DNA of 64,000 bases from an uncultured bacterium (GCA_905215965.1 CAJMSD010000001.1:310001-374000); one strand, 5' to 3'. Shown: positions 44,822 through 54,642, numbered from the stretch's first letter. Translations and numbers: made by a program. The notes: a model not told the origin generated them from the letters alone.

Positions 44822-46015
44822 ATGAAGTTAAAAAATAAAGGAAGGAAAATTTACAAAACCAAAGAGAAGAATTATTACGGAAAGAGTCCTGTCGGAAAGT
44901 TTCTGTCGGGCGCTCTTACAGTGCTGCTTATCGGAGGTATAGGCTTTCTCGGCTACAGTATCGCTGAACCGATAGTGAATTATACTAAGAAAAGGGGCGA
45001 CAACGACACAGTTATTTCCGAATCCGATACACAGCCGAATACCGAAGCTTCGGAAATGGCTACGGCTGCCGTGATAACCATACCCGAGAACAATAATATC
45101 CAAGTGTATAAGGCGGCTTCTCTAAAGGCTTCCGACCTTGAGAATATTGAAAAGCTCAACGGCGCTTTGCAGAATATCAACAAAAATGTCGGCTATGAAT
45201 ACATTTCCGTGCCGCTTAAAGTCTCCGGCGGAGATATCTGCTATGCAAGCGCAGTGCCGGAAGCTCAGCTCTGCGGAGCAGTCAAATATTCTCTGACGCT
45301 TTCCGAGATAACCTCCGCGGTCAGAGCTGCTGGATTCAAGCCTATTGCTGAAGTAAGTCTTCTCAGAGACAATATCGCTCCGCTGACATATCCCGATATG
45401 GCTTATACTACCTCGGACGACGGCTCACGCTGGATCGACAATTCCGCGGAAAGCGGCGGCAAGCACTGGATATCGCCGTTTACCGACAAGGCAGTGACAT
45501 ATCTTACAAATATCATCGACGAGATCGCGGCTGCCGATTTCGACGGAGCTATGTGCTCGGACGTTGTATTTCCGCCGTTCAGAGAGAGCGACCTTGCCGT
45601 TTTGGGAGAAGAGGTTTCGGGAGAAGAAAATTATCTTGCGCTCACTTCTCTTGTGAATACAATGTACAGCCGTCTCCTTAACGGCGGCAAAATAATGATG
45701 CTGGAGGTATCGGGCGTAGATCTGCTTCAGGAAAATTACGACGTGATGCAGCCGATGCTTCTTGATGTAAACACTGTTGTCCTTAATGTGGATCTTGATG
45801 CAATGGGGAATTCCGTTTCTGCCGGCGGAACGGTTTATGAATTTGCCGGAACCGCTTCGGAAAACGTTTCAAAGCTTATCGGACTTGTACAGTATAAGCT
45901 GGAGGGTTATAATGTAGTCGTCCGTATTTCCGGCGGAAACACCGATGTAAACGAGCTTATTAAAGCTAAGGATGTAATTAACGATTATGGATATACTTCT
46001 TTCATGATCGGATAG
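44822..46015 (+). CDS. Membrane-anchored DUF4015-like putative glycoside hydrolase
   Basis: A 397-residue protein with one N-terminal membrane anchor (about 27-50), a Ser/Thr/Glu linker, and an extracellular TIM-barrel-like domain. It resembles DUF4015: AGFKPIAEVSLLRDN, then WIDNSAESGGKHWISPFTDKAVTYLTNIIDEIAAADFDGAMCSDVVFPPF (DUF4015: W-D--G--W-NPY----Y---I--E----GFDEI--DY-RFP). The acidic residues usual in that last block are partly replaced, so activity is doubtful. It starts 32 bases after the RnfA-like gene and may be in the same transcript. The substrate is unknown. Confidence 0.6.
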   Translation: MKLKNKGRKIYKTKEKNYYGKSPVGKFLSGALTVLLIGGIGFLGYSIAEPIVNYTKKRGDNDTVISESDTQPNTEASEMATAAVITIPENNNIQVYKAASLKASDLENIEKLNGALQNINKNVGYEYISVPLKVSGGDICYASAVPEAQLCGAVKYSLTLSEITSAVRAAGFKPIAEVSLLRDNIAPLTYPDMAYTTSDDGSRWIDNSAESGGKHWISPFTDKAVTYLTNIIDEIAAADFDGAMCSDVVFPPFRESDLAVLGEEVSGEENYLALTSLVNTMYSRLLNGGKIMMLEVSGVDLLQENYDVMQPMLLDVNTVVLNVDLDAMGNSVSAGGTVYEFAGTASENVSKLIGLVQYKLEGYNVVVRISGGNTDVNELIKAKDVINDYGYTSFMIG

Positions 46016-46111
46016 GATAAATTCGCGGCGGCTGTCCGCTTTGAAGAATTTGTCCGAAATAAGGCGCGTATGCCGCAAATACGACCGATTTATTCGGAGA
46101 CGGGAGAAATT

Positions 46112-47071
46112 ATGGCTGAAAAATTTAACGTATCGCTTCAAAAAATTATTGACGAGTTCAAGCTTGAAACTATTTATATCCATAAGGAAGCTAAGGATAT
46201 TTTAATCGACGAAAACGATGTAAATCGTCCGGGACTGCAGCTCATGGGTTTTTATGAGTACTTCAATCCGGAGAGAATACAGATCATCGGAAAAATGGAG
46301 TTTGCTTATCTTTCCACGATAGACGAGGCAACAAGACGCGAAAGACTGCAAATGCTTTTCGCTCAGAGACTTCCTGCGCTTATTATAACAAGAGAGCTGC
46401 CGTATTTTGCGGAAATGCTTGAGCTTGCAAAGGAATACGAGGTTCCGCTTCTGAGAAGCAAGGAAAGCACTTCGAATTTTATGTCCGGACTTATCGCTTT
46501 TCTTAACCTTAATCTTGCGCCGAGGATCACTCGCCACGGAGTGCTGATCGAGATCTACGGCGAGGGCGTGTTTATCACCGGAGAAAGCGGAGTCGGAAAA
46601 AGCGAAACGGCTATAGAGCTTGTAAAGAGAGGCCATCGCCTTGTAGCCGACGATGCCGTTGAGATACGCAAGGTCTCGAATATCAGCCTTGTGGGAAGCT
46701 CTCCCGACAACATACGCCATTTCCTCGAACTGAGAGGTATAGGAATCATAAACGCACGCCGCCTTTTTGGTATCGGAGCTGTTAAGCTTACCGAAAAGAT
46801 CGATCTTGTGGTCGAGCTGGAGCTTTGGAATCCCGAAAAAATTTACGACCGTATGGGCGTTGATACGGAAGTAGTATCGCTTCTGGGAGTAAAAGTACCG
46901 TCATTGACTATCCCTGTAAAGCCGGGACGTAATCTTGCGGTTATTCTCGAAGTAGCGGCGATGAATAACAGACAGAAGAAGATGGGCTATAATGCGGCTC
47001 AGGAGCTTCTGAACAGACTTGGAATGGAAGCAGACGCTAAGGAAGTTGTAAAGGACTATGACGCATTTTGA
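46112..47071 (+). CDS. hprK: HPr kinase/phosphorylase
   Basis: A 319-residue bifunctional enzyme that phosphorylates or dephosphorylates HPr on Ser46, controlling carbon catabolite repression. It shows RHGVLIEIYGEGVFITGESGVGKSE with the P-loop at about 157-164, the ELRGIGIINARRLFG signature and the C-terminal VAAMNNRQKKMGYN block. ATG 46112 follows GGGAG; a longer frame from 46070 has no ribosome site. It begins the conserved run hprK-murB-rapZ-whiA. Confidence 0.95.
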   Translation: MAEKFNVSLQKIIDEFKLETIYIHKEAKDILIDENDVNRPGLQLMGFYEYFNPERIQIIGKMEFAYLSTIDEATRRERLQMLFAQRLPALIITRELPYFAEMLELAKEYEVPLLRSKESTSNFMSGLIAFLNLNLAPRITRHGVLIEIYGEGVFITGESGVGKSETAIELVKRGHRLVADDAVEIRKVSNISLVGSSPDNIRHFLELRGIGIINARRLFGIGAVKLTEKIDLVVELELWNPEKIYDRMGVDTEVVSLLGVKVPSLTIPVKPGRNLAVILEVAAMNNRQKKMGYNAAQELLNRLGMEADAKEVVKDYDAF

Positions 47072-47091
47072 TCTGTTTCAGGAGGAATAGT

Positions 47092-47997
47092 ATGTCTTAT
47101 ATCAATGAATTGACAGAGCTTTGCGGAAAGCTCGGCTGCCGAATTATTCCGGAATGTCCGCTCAGCGAGTATATTACTTTCAGATTCGGCGGTCCCTGCC
47201 GTGCTCTTATAAGCATAAACAGCGCCGAGTCGGCTGCGGAGCTTCTCAGCTGGCTCAAACGCGGCAATATAAAATACGGAATTATAGGCAGAGGAAGCAA
47301 TATAATTGCTCTTGACGAGGGTTTTGACGGCGTTATACTTATGTTTGGCGGAGATTTTGCCCGAATTGAAGTAAACGGCAGCATAATCAGGTGCGAAGCC
47401 GGAGCTTTGCTTGCTTCCGCCTGCGTTCATGCTCAGCAAAACTCGCTTACGGGAATGGAAAAGCTTTTCGGCATTCCGGGAACAGTCGGCGGCGCGCTTT
47501 ATATGAATGCCGGAGCGTACGGCAGCGAAATGGCTGATATTGTGGTTTCTGCCGAATGTATTGACGGCAACGGGAATATATGCACAGTCGGCGCAGAGGA
47601 TATGCAGCTTTCATACCGTCACAGCGTTTTTTCGGATACGAATATGGTTATCCTGAGCGTTACGATGCAGCTTTCGGAAGGCGACAGCTCCGAAATAAAA
47701 AATGCCATGAACGAATGTATGGCAAAAAGGAGTTCAAAGCAGCCGCTTGAGTATCCGAGCGCGGGAAGCATTTTCAAGCGGCCCAACGGCAGCTATGCGT
47801 CGCTCCTTGTGGATCAGTGCGGTCTTAAGGGAATGACCTGCGGCGGCGCGATGGTAAGCGAAAAGCACAGCGGATTTATCGTGAATAAAGGATATGCCAC
47901 AAGCAGCGACGTTCTTGAACTGTGCGCTCAGATTCAGAAAACAGTAAAGGAAAAAACAGGCTACGAGCTTGAGCTTGAGCCGATAATTTTAAAGTAA
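47092..47997 (+). CDS. murB: UDP-N-acetylenolpyruvoylglucosamine reductase MurB
   Basis: A 301-residue FAD enzyme reducing the MurA product to UDP-MurNAc, thus the partner of murA at 15014. Motifs: TFRFGGPCRALI, GRGSNIIALDEGFDGVIL, GIPGTVGGALYMNAGAYG, and the catalytic Ser in YPSAGSIFKRP. This is the type IIa form common in Firmicutes. ATG 47092 follows AGGAGG. Confidence 0.95.
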   Translation: MSYINELTELCGKLGCRIIPECPLSEYITFRFGGPCRALISINSAESAAELLSWLKRGNIKYGIIGRGSNIIALDEGFDGVILMFGGDFARIEVNGSIIRCEAGALLASACVHAQQNSLTGMEKLFGIPGTVGGALYMNAGAYGSEMADIVVSAECIDGNGNICTVGAEDMQLSYRHSVFSDTNMVILSVTMQLSEGDSSEIKNAMNECMAKRSSKQPLEYPSAGSIFKRPNGSYASLLVDQCGLKGMTCGGAMVSEKHSGFIVNKGYATSSDVLELCAQIQKTVKEKTGYELELEPIILK

Positions 47998-48014
47998 GCA
48001 ATTCGGAGGTAATT

Positions 48015-48887
48015 ATGCAGCTGTTGATCGTTACCGGTATGTCAGGATCCGGAAAATCCTGCGTTATGGATGTAATGGAGGATATCGGATATTATTGTAT
48101 AGATAATATACCTCCGAAGCTTATTCCGAGATTTGTCGATCTGTGTCGCCATTCCGAGGGCAGCCTGAATAATATTGCCGTGGCGGTGGATATACGTTCG
48201 GGAGATATGTTCTCCGACATTTTTCATTCATGGAAGCTTCTGAAAGATGAGCCTGATATCGACGTAAAAGTGCTGTATATAGAAGCAAGGGACGAAGTTC
48301 TTATCAAGCGCTACAAGGAAACAAGACGCAGACACCCTCTTATCGGGCAGTTCAACGGCAATCTTCACAGCGCTATAAGACATGAATGGGAGCAGCTGTC
48401 GCAGCTTAGGGAAATTTCCGATTATTACATAGAGACGTCCGATATTACGTCAAATCAGCTTAAAGAGCAGATAAAAGAGCTGTTCCTTGAAAGACGCTCG
48501 GACTCGCTGACAATTAAAGTTATGTCGTTCGGATATAAGTACGGTGTATCAACGGAATCCGATCTTGTATTTGACGTAAGATGCCTGCCGAATCCGTTTT
48601 ATGTAGAGGAGCTTCGTCAGCATACCGGCTGCGATATCTGTGTAAGGGAATACGTTATGGGCTTTGAGCAGTCGCGTCAGCTTTTTGACAAGCTCACCGA
48701 TATTATCGATTTCCTTATCCCTCTTTATATCAAGGAGGGAAAAAGCCAGCTTGTTATCGCTTTCGGCTGTACGGGCGGAAAGCATCGTTCGGTAACTTTT
48801 GCAGAGCTTATGGCTAAGCATCTGTCGGAAAAAGAATACAGAGTACAGAAGTGTCACCGCGATATCATGAAAGACAGAAAGTTCTGA
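48015..48887 (+). CDS. rapZ: RapZ/YvcJ-family nucleotide-binding protein
   Basis: A 290-residue P-loop protein with GMSGSGKS at residues 8-15, the IDNIPPKLI block, VDIRSGDMF and the C-terminal FGCTGGKHRSVTFAE with CHRDIMKD. In E. coli RapZ guides decay of GlmZ RNA and so controls glucosamine-6-phosphate synthesis; in Gram-positives YvcJ binds nucleotides and its target is less clear. Position between murB and whiA is conserved. Confidence 0.94.
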   Translation: MQLLIVTGMSGSGKSCVMDVMEDIGYYCIDNIPPKLIPRFVDLCRHSEGSLNNIAVAVDIRSGDMFSDIFHSWKLLKDEPDIDVKVLYIEARDEVLIKRYKETRRRHPLIGQFNGNLHSAIRHEWEQLSQLREISDYYIETSDITSNQLKEQIKELFLERRSDSLTIKVMSFGYKYGVSTESDLVFDVRCLPNPFYVEELRQHTGCDICVREYVMGFEQSRQLFDKLTDIIDFLIPLYIKEGKSQLVIAFGCTGGKHRSVTFAELMAKHLSEKEYRVQKCHRDIMKDRKF

Positions 48888-48937
48888 CGGAAAAAATTAG
48901 CGGACACATTTGAAAAACTTTTAAGGAGTGATGAGCC

Positions 48938-49861
48938 ATATCCTTTTCAGGCGAAGTAAGAAAAGAGATCTGCCTTTCGGTAAACGACAAGGATAAGAAA
49001 TTTGCTTTTCTTTACGGAATGATACTGTTCAGCCGTACCGTCACCGATAAGCTTATTAGCTTTCAGACGGAAAGCTCGACGGCTGCCGATATGTTCGAAT
49101 CGCTGACTGGCAATGTTTTCGGAAAAAAGATAACGGTCGGACGGCGCGAAAATGTACGCAGAAATAAATCATTACTGAATACCCTTGAAATAAGCGGCTC
49201 GGAAAACGTTGAAGCTGTATTGAAAAAATACAGGATCGATCCCTGCCGGCGAAAAATAGATTCCGAGATTATTGTCAACAATAGTCTCGGAGTTTTTACA
49301 GCGGGAATTTTTATGGCTTGCGGAAGCGTCAACGATCCGTCCAAGGAATATCACCTTGAATTTGCTGTTCCCTGCGAGCAGCTTGCCGAGGATCTGACAG
49401 ATCTGCTGTCGGAGATAGGCGTTTACGCAAAAACGGCTCTGAGACGCGGACAGCACATCGTATATATCAAGGGCAGCGAATCCATCGAGGATACGCTTAC
49501 ATTTATAGGCGCGCAGCAGTGTACTCTCGAGCTTATGAACGTTAAGATCTATAAAGATGTCCGCAATAAAGCCAATCGTATTGCCAATTGCGATACGGCG
49601 AACATCGATAAAGTGCTCAACGCCGCCATGCGGCAAATAGAGGATATAAAGCTTATTGACAGGACGATCGGTCTTGACACCCTTTCCGACGAGCTTCGCG
49701 AAGCAGCGCAGATACGCCTTGAAAACGCTGAAATGAGCCTGCAGGAGATAGGTGACAGCCTTTCTGTTCCGATAAGCCGTTCGGGCGTTAATCATCGGTT
49801 TAAAAAGCTTGCAGCTATCGCCGCGGAGATAAGGCTGAGAGGAGAGTCAAATGAGAGCTGA
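48938..49861 (+). CDS. whiA: WhiA-family DNA-binding protein with apparent AUA start
   Basis: WhiA joins a LAGLIDADG-type domain and a C-terminal helix-turn-helix (LQEIGDSLSVPISRSGVNHRFKKL); it regulates division or sporulation. The conserved N-terminus S-F-S-G-E-V-R-K-E-I is encoded from 48941, so the initiator must be the preceding codon at 48938, which is ATA. Two in-frame TGA codons (48929, 48932) lie just upstream, and AAGGAG ends 9 bases before the ATA. The next in-frame ATG is 49019, which would remove 27 conserved residues. So either AUA is used, or a base error turned ATG to ATA. Full length is 307 residues; the end overlaps dnaE by 11 bases. Confidence 0.85.
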   Translation: MSFSGEVRKEICLSVNDKDKKFAFLYGMILFSRTVTDKLISFQTESSTAADMFESLTGNVFGKKITVGRRENVRRNKSLLNTLEISGSENVEAVLKKYRIDPCRRKIDSEIIVNNSLGVFTAGIFMACGSVNDPSKEYHLEFAVPCEQLAEDLTDLLSEIGVYAKTALRRGQHIVYIKGSESIEDTLTFIGAQQCTLELMNVKIYKDVRNKANRIANCDTANIDKVLNAAMRQIEDIKLIDRTIGLDTLSDELREAAQIRLENAEMSLQEIGDSLSVPISRSGVNHRFKKLAAIAAEIRLRGESNES

Positions 49862-52800
49862 GGACTTCGTTAATCTCCACGTTCATACTGAATACAGCCT
49901 TCTTGACGGAGCCTGCCGTATAGACAGGCTCATGGAGCGCGTAAAGGAGCTTGGTCAGAATGCCGCAGCCATAACCGATCACGGCAATATGTACGGAGCG
50001 GTAGAGTTCTGGAACGCGGCGAAAAAAGCAGGGGTTAAGCCGATAATCGGCTGCGAGGTTTACGTTGCTCAGAGAACGCGCTTTGATAAAGAACCTAAGC
50101 TCGATTCGCGCCCTTATCATCTCATACTGCTTTGCGAAAATAACAAAGGCTATCAGAATCTTGTAAAGCTTGTTTCGCTTGGAAGCGTGGAAGGATTTTA
50201 CAATAAGCCGAGAGTGGATATTCAGCTTCTTGAAAAGTATCACGAGGGACTTATCTGCCTGTCTGCCTGTCTTGCCGGAGAGATACCGAGACTTCTTTCA
50301 AACGGACAGTACGATCAGGCAAAATACGTCGCCGAATGCTATAGGGATATTTTCGGCAGGGATAACTATTTTATCGAGATACAGAATCACGGAATACGCG
50401 AGGAGCTTCAGATACTTCCGCTTTTATACAGGCTTTCGGCTGAAACGGGAATACCTCTTGCGGCTACGAACGATTGTCACTATATCGATAAAAGCGATGC
50501 GGAGATACAGAACGTTTTGCTGTGCATACAAATGAACAAGCTTGTCGGCGAGCCTAACGGAGTAAGCTTTGAGACCGAGGAGTTTTACCTGAAATCTGCC
50601 GATGAAATGTGCGCGCTGTTTAAAGGTCATGAGGAGGCGGTCTCCAATACGTCCGCCATAGCCGAACGGTGCTGCGTTGAATTTGAATTCGGGAATATAA
50701 AGCTTCCGCGTTTTGTTATCGAAGGTACGGACGATAATACCGAGTATTTCCGCAGGCTGTGCTATGACGGTATGTATGAAAAATACGGTGAAGCTCCCGA
50801 AGAAAATGTGCTCAGCCGTATGAAGTATGAGCTTGAAATAATCACAAAAATGGGTTATACCGATTATTATCTCATCGTGTGGGACTTTATTCGGTATGCA
50901 AAGCAGAACGATATTCCCGTAGGACCGGGAAGAGGTTCTGGAGCAGGAAGCCTGTGCGCCTACTGTATTGGAATTACAGGCATCGATCCGATAAAATACA
51001 ATCTTCTTTTCGAGCGTTTTCTCAATCCTGAACGTGTAAGTATGCCGGATTTTGATATCGATTTCTGCATTGAGGGACGTCAAAAAGTAAAGGATTATGT
51101 CGTTCGCAGGTACGGAAGCGATTATGTTTCGGAGATAATTGCTTTTGATACCATGAAAGCCCGTGCTGCCGTCCGAGATGTGGGACGGGTACTGAACGTC
51201 TCTTATCAGCTGTGCGACAAGACTGCAAAGCTTATAGACCCGCGCTGCACGCTTAAAGAGTCATTGGAAAGCTCGGAGGAGCTTTCACTGCTTTACCGCT
51301 CCGATACGTCGGTGCGCAAGCTTATCGATACCGCCATGCAGCTTGAGGGAATGCCGCGCCATGCTTCAACTCATGCGGCAGGAGTAGTTATTTCGGCAGT
51401 TCCGCTTAGCGATATCGTTCCGCTTCAAAAAAATGACGGAACGATAGTTACTCAGTACACGATGACCGTTCTAGAGATGCTGGGTCTGCTGAAAATGGAT
51501 TTCCTCGGACTAAGAAATCTGACAGTCATACGCGACTGCGTAAGAGAGATACGCAGATACGAGCCTGATTTTGATATATCTTCCGTTCCGACTGATGATC
51601 CTCAAGTCTACGATATGCTTTCGGCAGGCGATACGGGTGGAGTTTTCCAATTTGAAAGCGACGGCATGACGCAGAAAATAATCGAGCTTCATCCCGAACG
51701 TCTTGAAGATCTGATAGCTGTTCTGTCGCTTTACAGACCGGGACCTATGAAGTCCATTCCCGTTTATATTTCAAACAAAAAGAACCCTTCTTCGATACGC
51801 TATAAGCATCCGCTTCTTGAAGATATATTGAAGGAGACCTACGGCTGCATCGTGTATCAGGAACAGGTTATGGAAATATGCCGCAGACTTGCAGGATATT
51901 CATACGGTCACGCGGACATTGTACGCCGTGCTATGGCTAAAAAGAAGCACGATGTAATGCTCAAGGAGAGGGAGAGCTTTGTAAGCGGAGCTGTTTCCAA
52001 CGGAGTTCCTGCCGAGACCGCCAATGAGATCTTTGACGAAATGGTGAGCTTTGCTTCTTATGCCTTTAACAAATCGCACGCGGCAGCTTACGCTTATCTT
52101 TCTTATCAGACAGCGTATCTGAAATGTCACTACAAAGGCGAGTATATGGCTGCTCTGATGTCCAGCGTAATGGCAGTCACAGGCAAGCTTGCCGAGTATA
52201 TCGCTTTGTGCAGAGCCGGCGGAATCGAAGTTACAAAGCCGGATATCAATAAAAGTATGTGCGGCTTCTCGTACAGAGACGGGAAAATGTATTTTGGACT
52301 TCTTGCGGTAAAAAATGTCGGAGCCGGACTTGCGGAACGAATTATTTCCGAGCGCGAACGAAACGGCGTATTCCTGACCTTTCAAAGCTTTTGCGAACGT
52401 CTTGAAGGAAGAGAGCTGAATAAAAAAGCTGTCGAAAATCTTATAAAGGCAGGCGCGTTTGACAGCTTGAATCTTAACCGCCGCCAGATGCTTGAAAACT
52501 ATGAGCGTATAATGGATTCTGCGGCTGCCGGAGCGCGCGAGGCTATGGAAGGTCAGATGAATTTTCTTGATCTTACGGATTCGGGCAGCTTTGAGATGAA
52601 AATCGCTTACAAACCCGAATACGACAAAAAACGTCTTCTTAGTATGGAAAAGGAAGCGGCAGGGATGTATCTGAGCGGAAGTCCTCTTTCGGAGTATGCT
52701 TATCTTGGAAAGCTTCTGCGCGTACAAAAAATCGGCGAGCTGCTAAAAAAAGTTGAAAGCGGCGAGCTTCGTGACGGCGACAGCGTCGGAATTATGTGTA

Positions 52801-53264
52801 CGCTCCAGAATAAAAAGCTTCACGTAACGAAAAAAGGCGATAAAATGTGCTTTGTCCTGCTTGCGGACGAAAGCGGAGAGATCGAAGCCGTTGTTTTTCC
52901 GGATCTTTTTATCATCGCTTCGGCAAGACTTAAAGAGGACAGCGTTCTTATCGTAAACGGAAAGATCTCCATAAAGGACGACAGTGTTACGATCGTCTGC
53001 GGCAGTATTTTTGAAGAAAGCGATTTTGCCCGAATGGTTGAAAATAAGCGGCTTTGTATCAAGCTAAGCTCGGCTCAGACGGAAAATATTGACGATCTCA
53101 GAGCGGTTTCCGCAAAATACGGCGGATTTACCGAGATATGCTTTTATCTTACGGATCTTCATAAAACGGTAATGCCGAAAAAAAGAATTTCGCTGAAAAT
53201 ATCGCAGGATTCTTTTAATAAGCTGCTCAGCCTTTATAACGACGCTCAAATGGGTCTGATCTGA
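49851..53264 (+). CDS. dnaE: DNA polymerase III subunit alpha DnaE
   Basis: A 1137-residue C-family polymerase. The N-terminal PHP domain starts VNLHVHTEYSLLDGACRIDRL. The palm has GPGRGSGAGSL and PDFDIDF (catalytic Asp residues). Helix-hairpin-helix repeats lie near 790-870, and an OB-fold near 950-1050. PolC is the main replicase in most Firmicutes, so DnaE probably extends primers and helps the lagging strand. Coupled to whiA by overlap. Confidence 0.96.
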   Translation: MRAEDFVNLHVHTEYSLLDGACRIDRLMERVKELGQNAAAITDHGNMYGAVEFWNAAKKAGVKPIIGCEVYVAQRTRFDKEPKLDSRPYHLILLCENNKGYQNLVKLVSLGSVEGFYNKPRVDIQLLEKYHEGLICLSACLAGEIPRLLSNGQYDQAKYVAECYRDIFGRDNYFIEIQNHGIREELQILPLLYRLSAETGIPLAATNDCHYIDKSDAEIQNVLLCIQMNKLVGEPNGVSFETEEFYLKSADEMCALFKGHEEAVSNTSAIAERCCVEFEFGNIKLPRFVIEGTDDNTEYFRRLCYDGMYEKYGEAPEENVLSRMKYELEIITKMGYTDYYLIVWDFIRYAKQNDIPVGPGRGSGAGSLCAYCIGITGIDPIKYNLLFERFLNPERVSMPDFDIDFCIEGRQKVKDYVVRRYGSDYVSEIIAFDTMKARAAVRDVGRVLNVSYQLCDKTAKLIDPRCTLKESLESSEELSLLYRSDTSVRKLIDTAMQLEGMPRHASTHAAGVVISAVPLSDIVPLQKNDGTIVTQYTMTVLEMLGLLKMDFLGLRNLTVIRDCVREIRRYEPDFDISSVPTDDPQVYDMLSAGDTGGVFQFESDGMTQKIIELHPERLEDLIAVLSLYRPGPMKSIPVYISNKKNPSSIRYKHPLLEDILKETYGCIVYQEQVMEICRRLAGYSYGHADIVRRAMAKKKHDVMLKERESFVSGAVSNGVPAETANEIFDEMVSFASYAFNKSHAAAYAYLSYQTAYLKCHYKGEYMAALMSSVMAVTGKLAEYIALCRAGGIEVTKPDINKSMCGFSYRDGKMYFGLLAVKNVGAGLAERIISERERNGVFLTFQSFCERLEGRELNKKAVENLIKAGAFDSLNLNRRQMLENYERIMDSAAAGAREAMEGQMNFLDLTDSGSFEMKIAYKPEYDKKRLLSMEKEAAGMYLSGSPLSEYAYLGKLLRVQKIGELLKKVESGELRDGDSVGIMCTLQNKKLHVTKKGDKMCFVLLADESGEIEAVVFPDLFIIASARLKEDSVLIVNGKISIKDDSVTIVCGSIFEESDFARMVENKRLCIKLSSAQTENIDDLRAVSAKYGGFTEICFYLTDLHKTVMPKKRISLKISQDSFNKLLSLYNDAQMGLI

Positions 53265-53323
53265 TGATCTTTGAATGGTTTGCTTATGTTACCAAGAAAA
53301 ATTAAAAAAAGCCTTATTCCCCC

Positions 53324-53351
53324 TTGACAAAATTTATAAATGTAGTAAAAT
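53324..53351 (+). promoter_or_regulatory. pfkA promoter
   Basis: TTGACA (53324-53329), 16-bp spacer, TAAAAT (53346-53351), about 95 bases before pfkA. Confidence 0.78.
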
Positions 53352-53445
53352 ATATATGTATGGATTTTTTATTTTGAATCTGTATCGGCAGTCGATGCTG
53401 CCGATAACATAAATATACGCCAAAGTGCAGAATGGAGAATATTTT

Positions 53446-54408
53446 ATGATTAAGAAGATCGGTGTATTAACAAGCGGAGGAGACGCTCCGGGTATGAACG
53501 CTGCTATCAGAGCAGTTGTCAGAACAGCTCTCAGTAAGGGCATGGAGGTTTACGGTATCCGCAGGGGATATGTCGGACTGATTACCGGAGATATATTCCA
53601 GATGGACGCAAGAAGCGTATCCGATATTATTCACAGAGGCGGAACCTGCCTTTATACAGCAAGATGTCCCGAATTCAGAACGGAAGAGGGTCTTGATAAG
53701 GCTGCCAATAAATGTAAGGAGCTTGGACTTGAAGGTCTTGTTGTAATAGGCGGAGACGGTTCGTTCAGAGGTGCAGCCGACCTTTCGGCAAGAGGAATCC
53801 TCTGCGTCGGTCTTCCGGGCACAATTGATAACGATATTTCATGTACAGAGTATACTATCGGTTATGATACGGCTATGAACACTGCAATGGAATTGGTAGA
53901 CAAGCTGCGCGATACGTCACAGTCGCACGACAGATGCTCCGTAGTTGAAGTTATGGGACGTAATGCAGGTTATATTGCAGTAAATACGGGAGTTGCCTGC
54001 GGCGCTATAGAAGTTATAACAAGAGAAATGCCGTACGATCTCGACGCTATTGCAAAGAAAATGCTTGAGAAAAGAGCTCAGGGCAAACAGAATTTCGTTA
54101 TTGTCGTTTCCGAAGGCGTAGGCAACGCAAATGAAATAGCTAAGATAATTGAGGAAAAAACTCACATTGAAGCAAGAGCTACTGTCCTCGGTCATGTTCA
54201 GAGAGGCGGTACTCCTACACTGAGAGACAGAGTTGTTGCTACGGAAATGGCTTATTATGCGGTCGAGCTTCTTGAACAGGGAATTGGTAACCGCGTAGTT
54301 GGCATGCAGCAGAACAAGATAGTTGATTTCGATATTCAGGAGGCTCTTTCAATGAAGAAGCCTTATGATGAAAGACTTCATCATATTGCCGAGGAAATCG
54401 CTTTTTAA
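53446..54408 (+). CDS. pfkA: 6-phosphofructokinase
   Basis: A 320-residue ATP-type phosphofructokinase. Motifs: LTSGGDAPGMNAAIRAVVR, VIGGDGSFRGA (Gly after GGDGS favours ATP over pyrophosphate), PGTIDNDISCTEYTIGYDTA, VEVMGRNAGYIA and GHVQRGGTPTLRDR. ATG 53446 follows GGAGA; an in-frame GTG at 53425 adds seven non-conserved residues. It is the main control point of glycolysis and in the same neighbourhood as hprK, which senses fructose-1,6-bisphosphate. Confidence 0.95.
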   Translation: MIKKIGVLTSGGDAPGMNAAIRAVVRTALSKGMEVYGIRRGYVGLITGDIFQMDARSVSDIIHRGGTCLYTARCPEFRTEEGLDKAANKCKELGLEGLVVIGGDGSFRGAADLSARGILCVGLPGTIDNDISCTEYTIGYDTAMNTAMELVDKLRDTSQSHDRCSVVEVMGRNAGYIAVNTGVACGAIEVITREMPYDLDAIAKKMLEKRAQGKQNFVIVVSEGVGNANEIAKIIEEKTHIEARATVLGHVQRGGTPTLRDRVVATEMAYYAVELLEQGIGNRVVGMQQNKIVDFDIQEALSMKKPYDERLHHIAEEIAF

Positions 54409-54470
54409 GATCTGTACATAAATTTTTTAGTACGGATTCCAAGCGTTTCTTATAAATTAAAAATAATACA

Positions 54471-54569
54471 GTCAGAGTAGAAAACTGTGCGTAAAGTGTT
54501 GTCGGACGGGGAGTTGCCGACGAACGAAAAGCAGAGATGCTTGCGGTACAGTTTTCGCATCCCGCTGAG
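54471..54569 (+). promoter_or_regulatory. Tetrahydrofolate (THF) riboswitch
   Basis: The leader matches the THF riboswitch core: CAGAGTAG near the 5' end, GCGTAAAGTG, a variable hairpin (GTCGG/CCGAC), ACGAA, and the 3' block GCGGTACAGTTTTCGCATCCCGCTGA-type ending split as GCGGTA (54543-54548) and CGCATCCCGCTGA (54556-54568). AAAACTGT (54481-54488) pairs with ACAGTTTT (54548-54555). Downstream, CTCC (54596-54599) plus ATTATGC (54601-54607) can pair with GCATAAT (54622-54628) plus GGAG (54632-54635), hiding the folT ribosome site, so control is probably at translation. Confidence 0.88.
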
Positions 54570-54642
54570 TGTGTAATTGAAGCTCTTTGAAAACGCTCCG
54601 ATTATGCATAAAGCAACGCTCGCATAATTAAGGAGGTATTTT

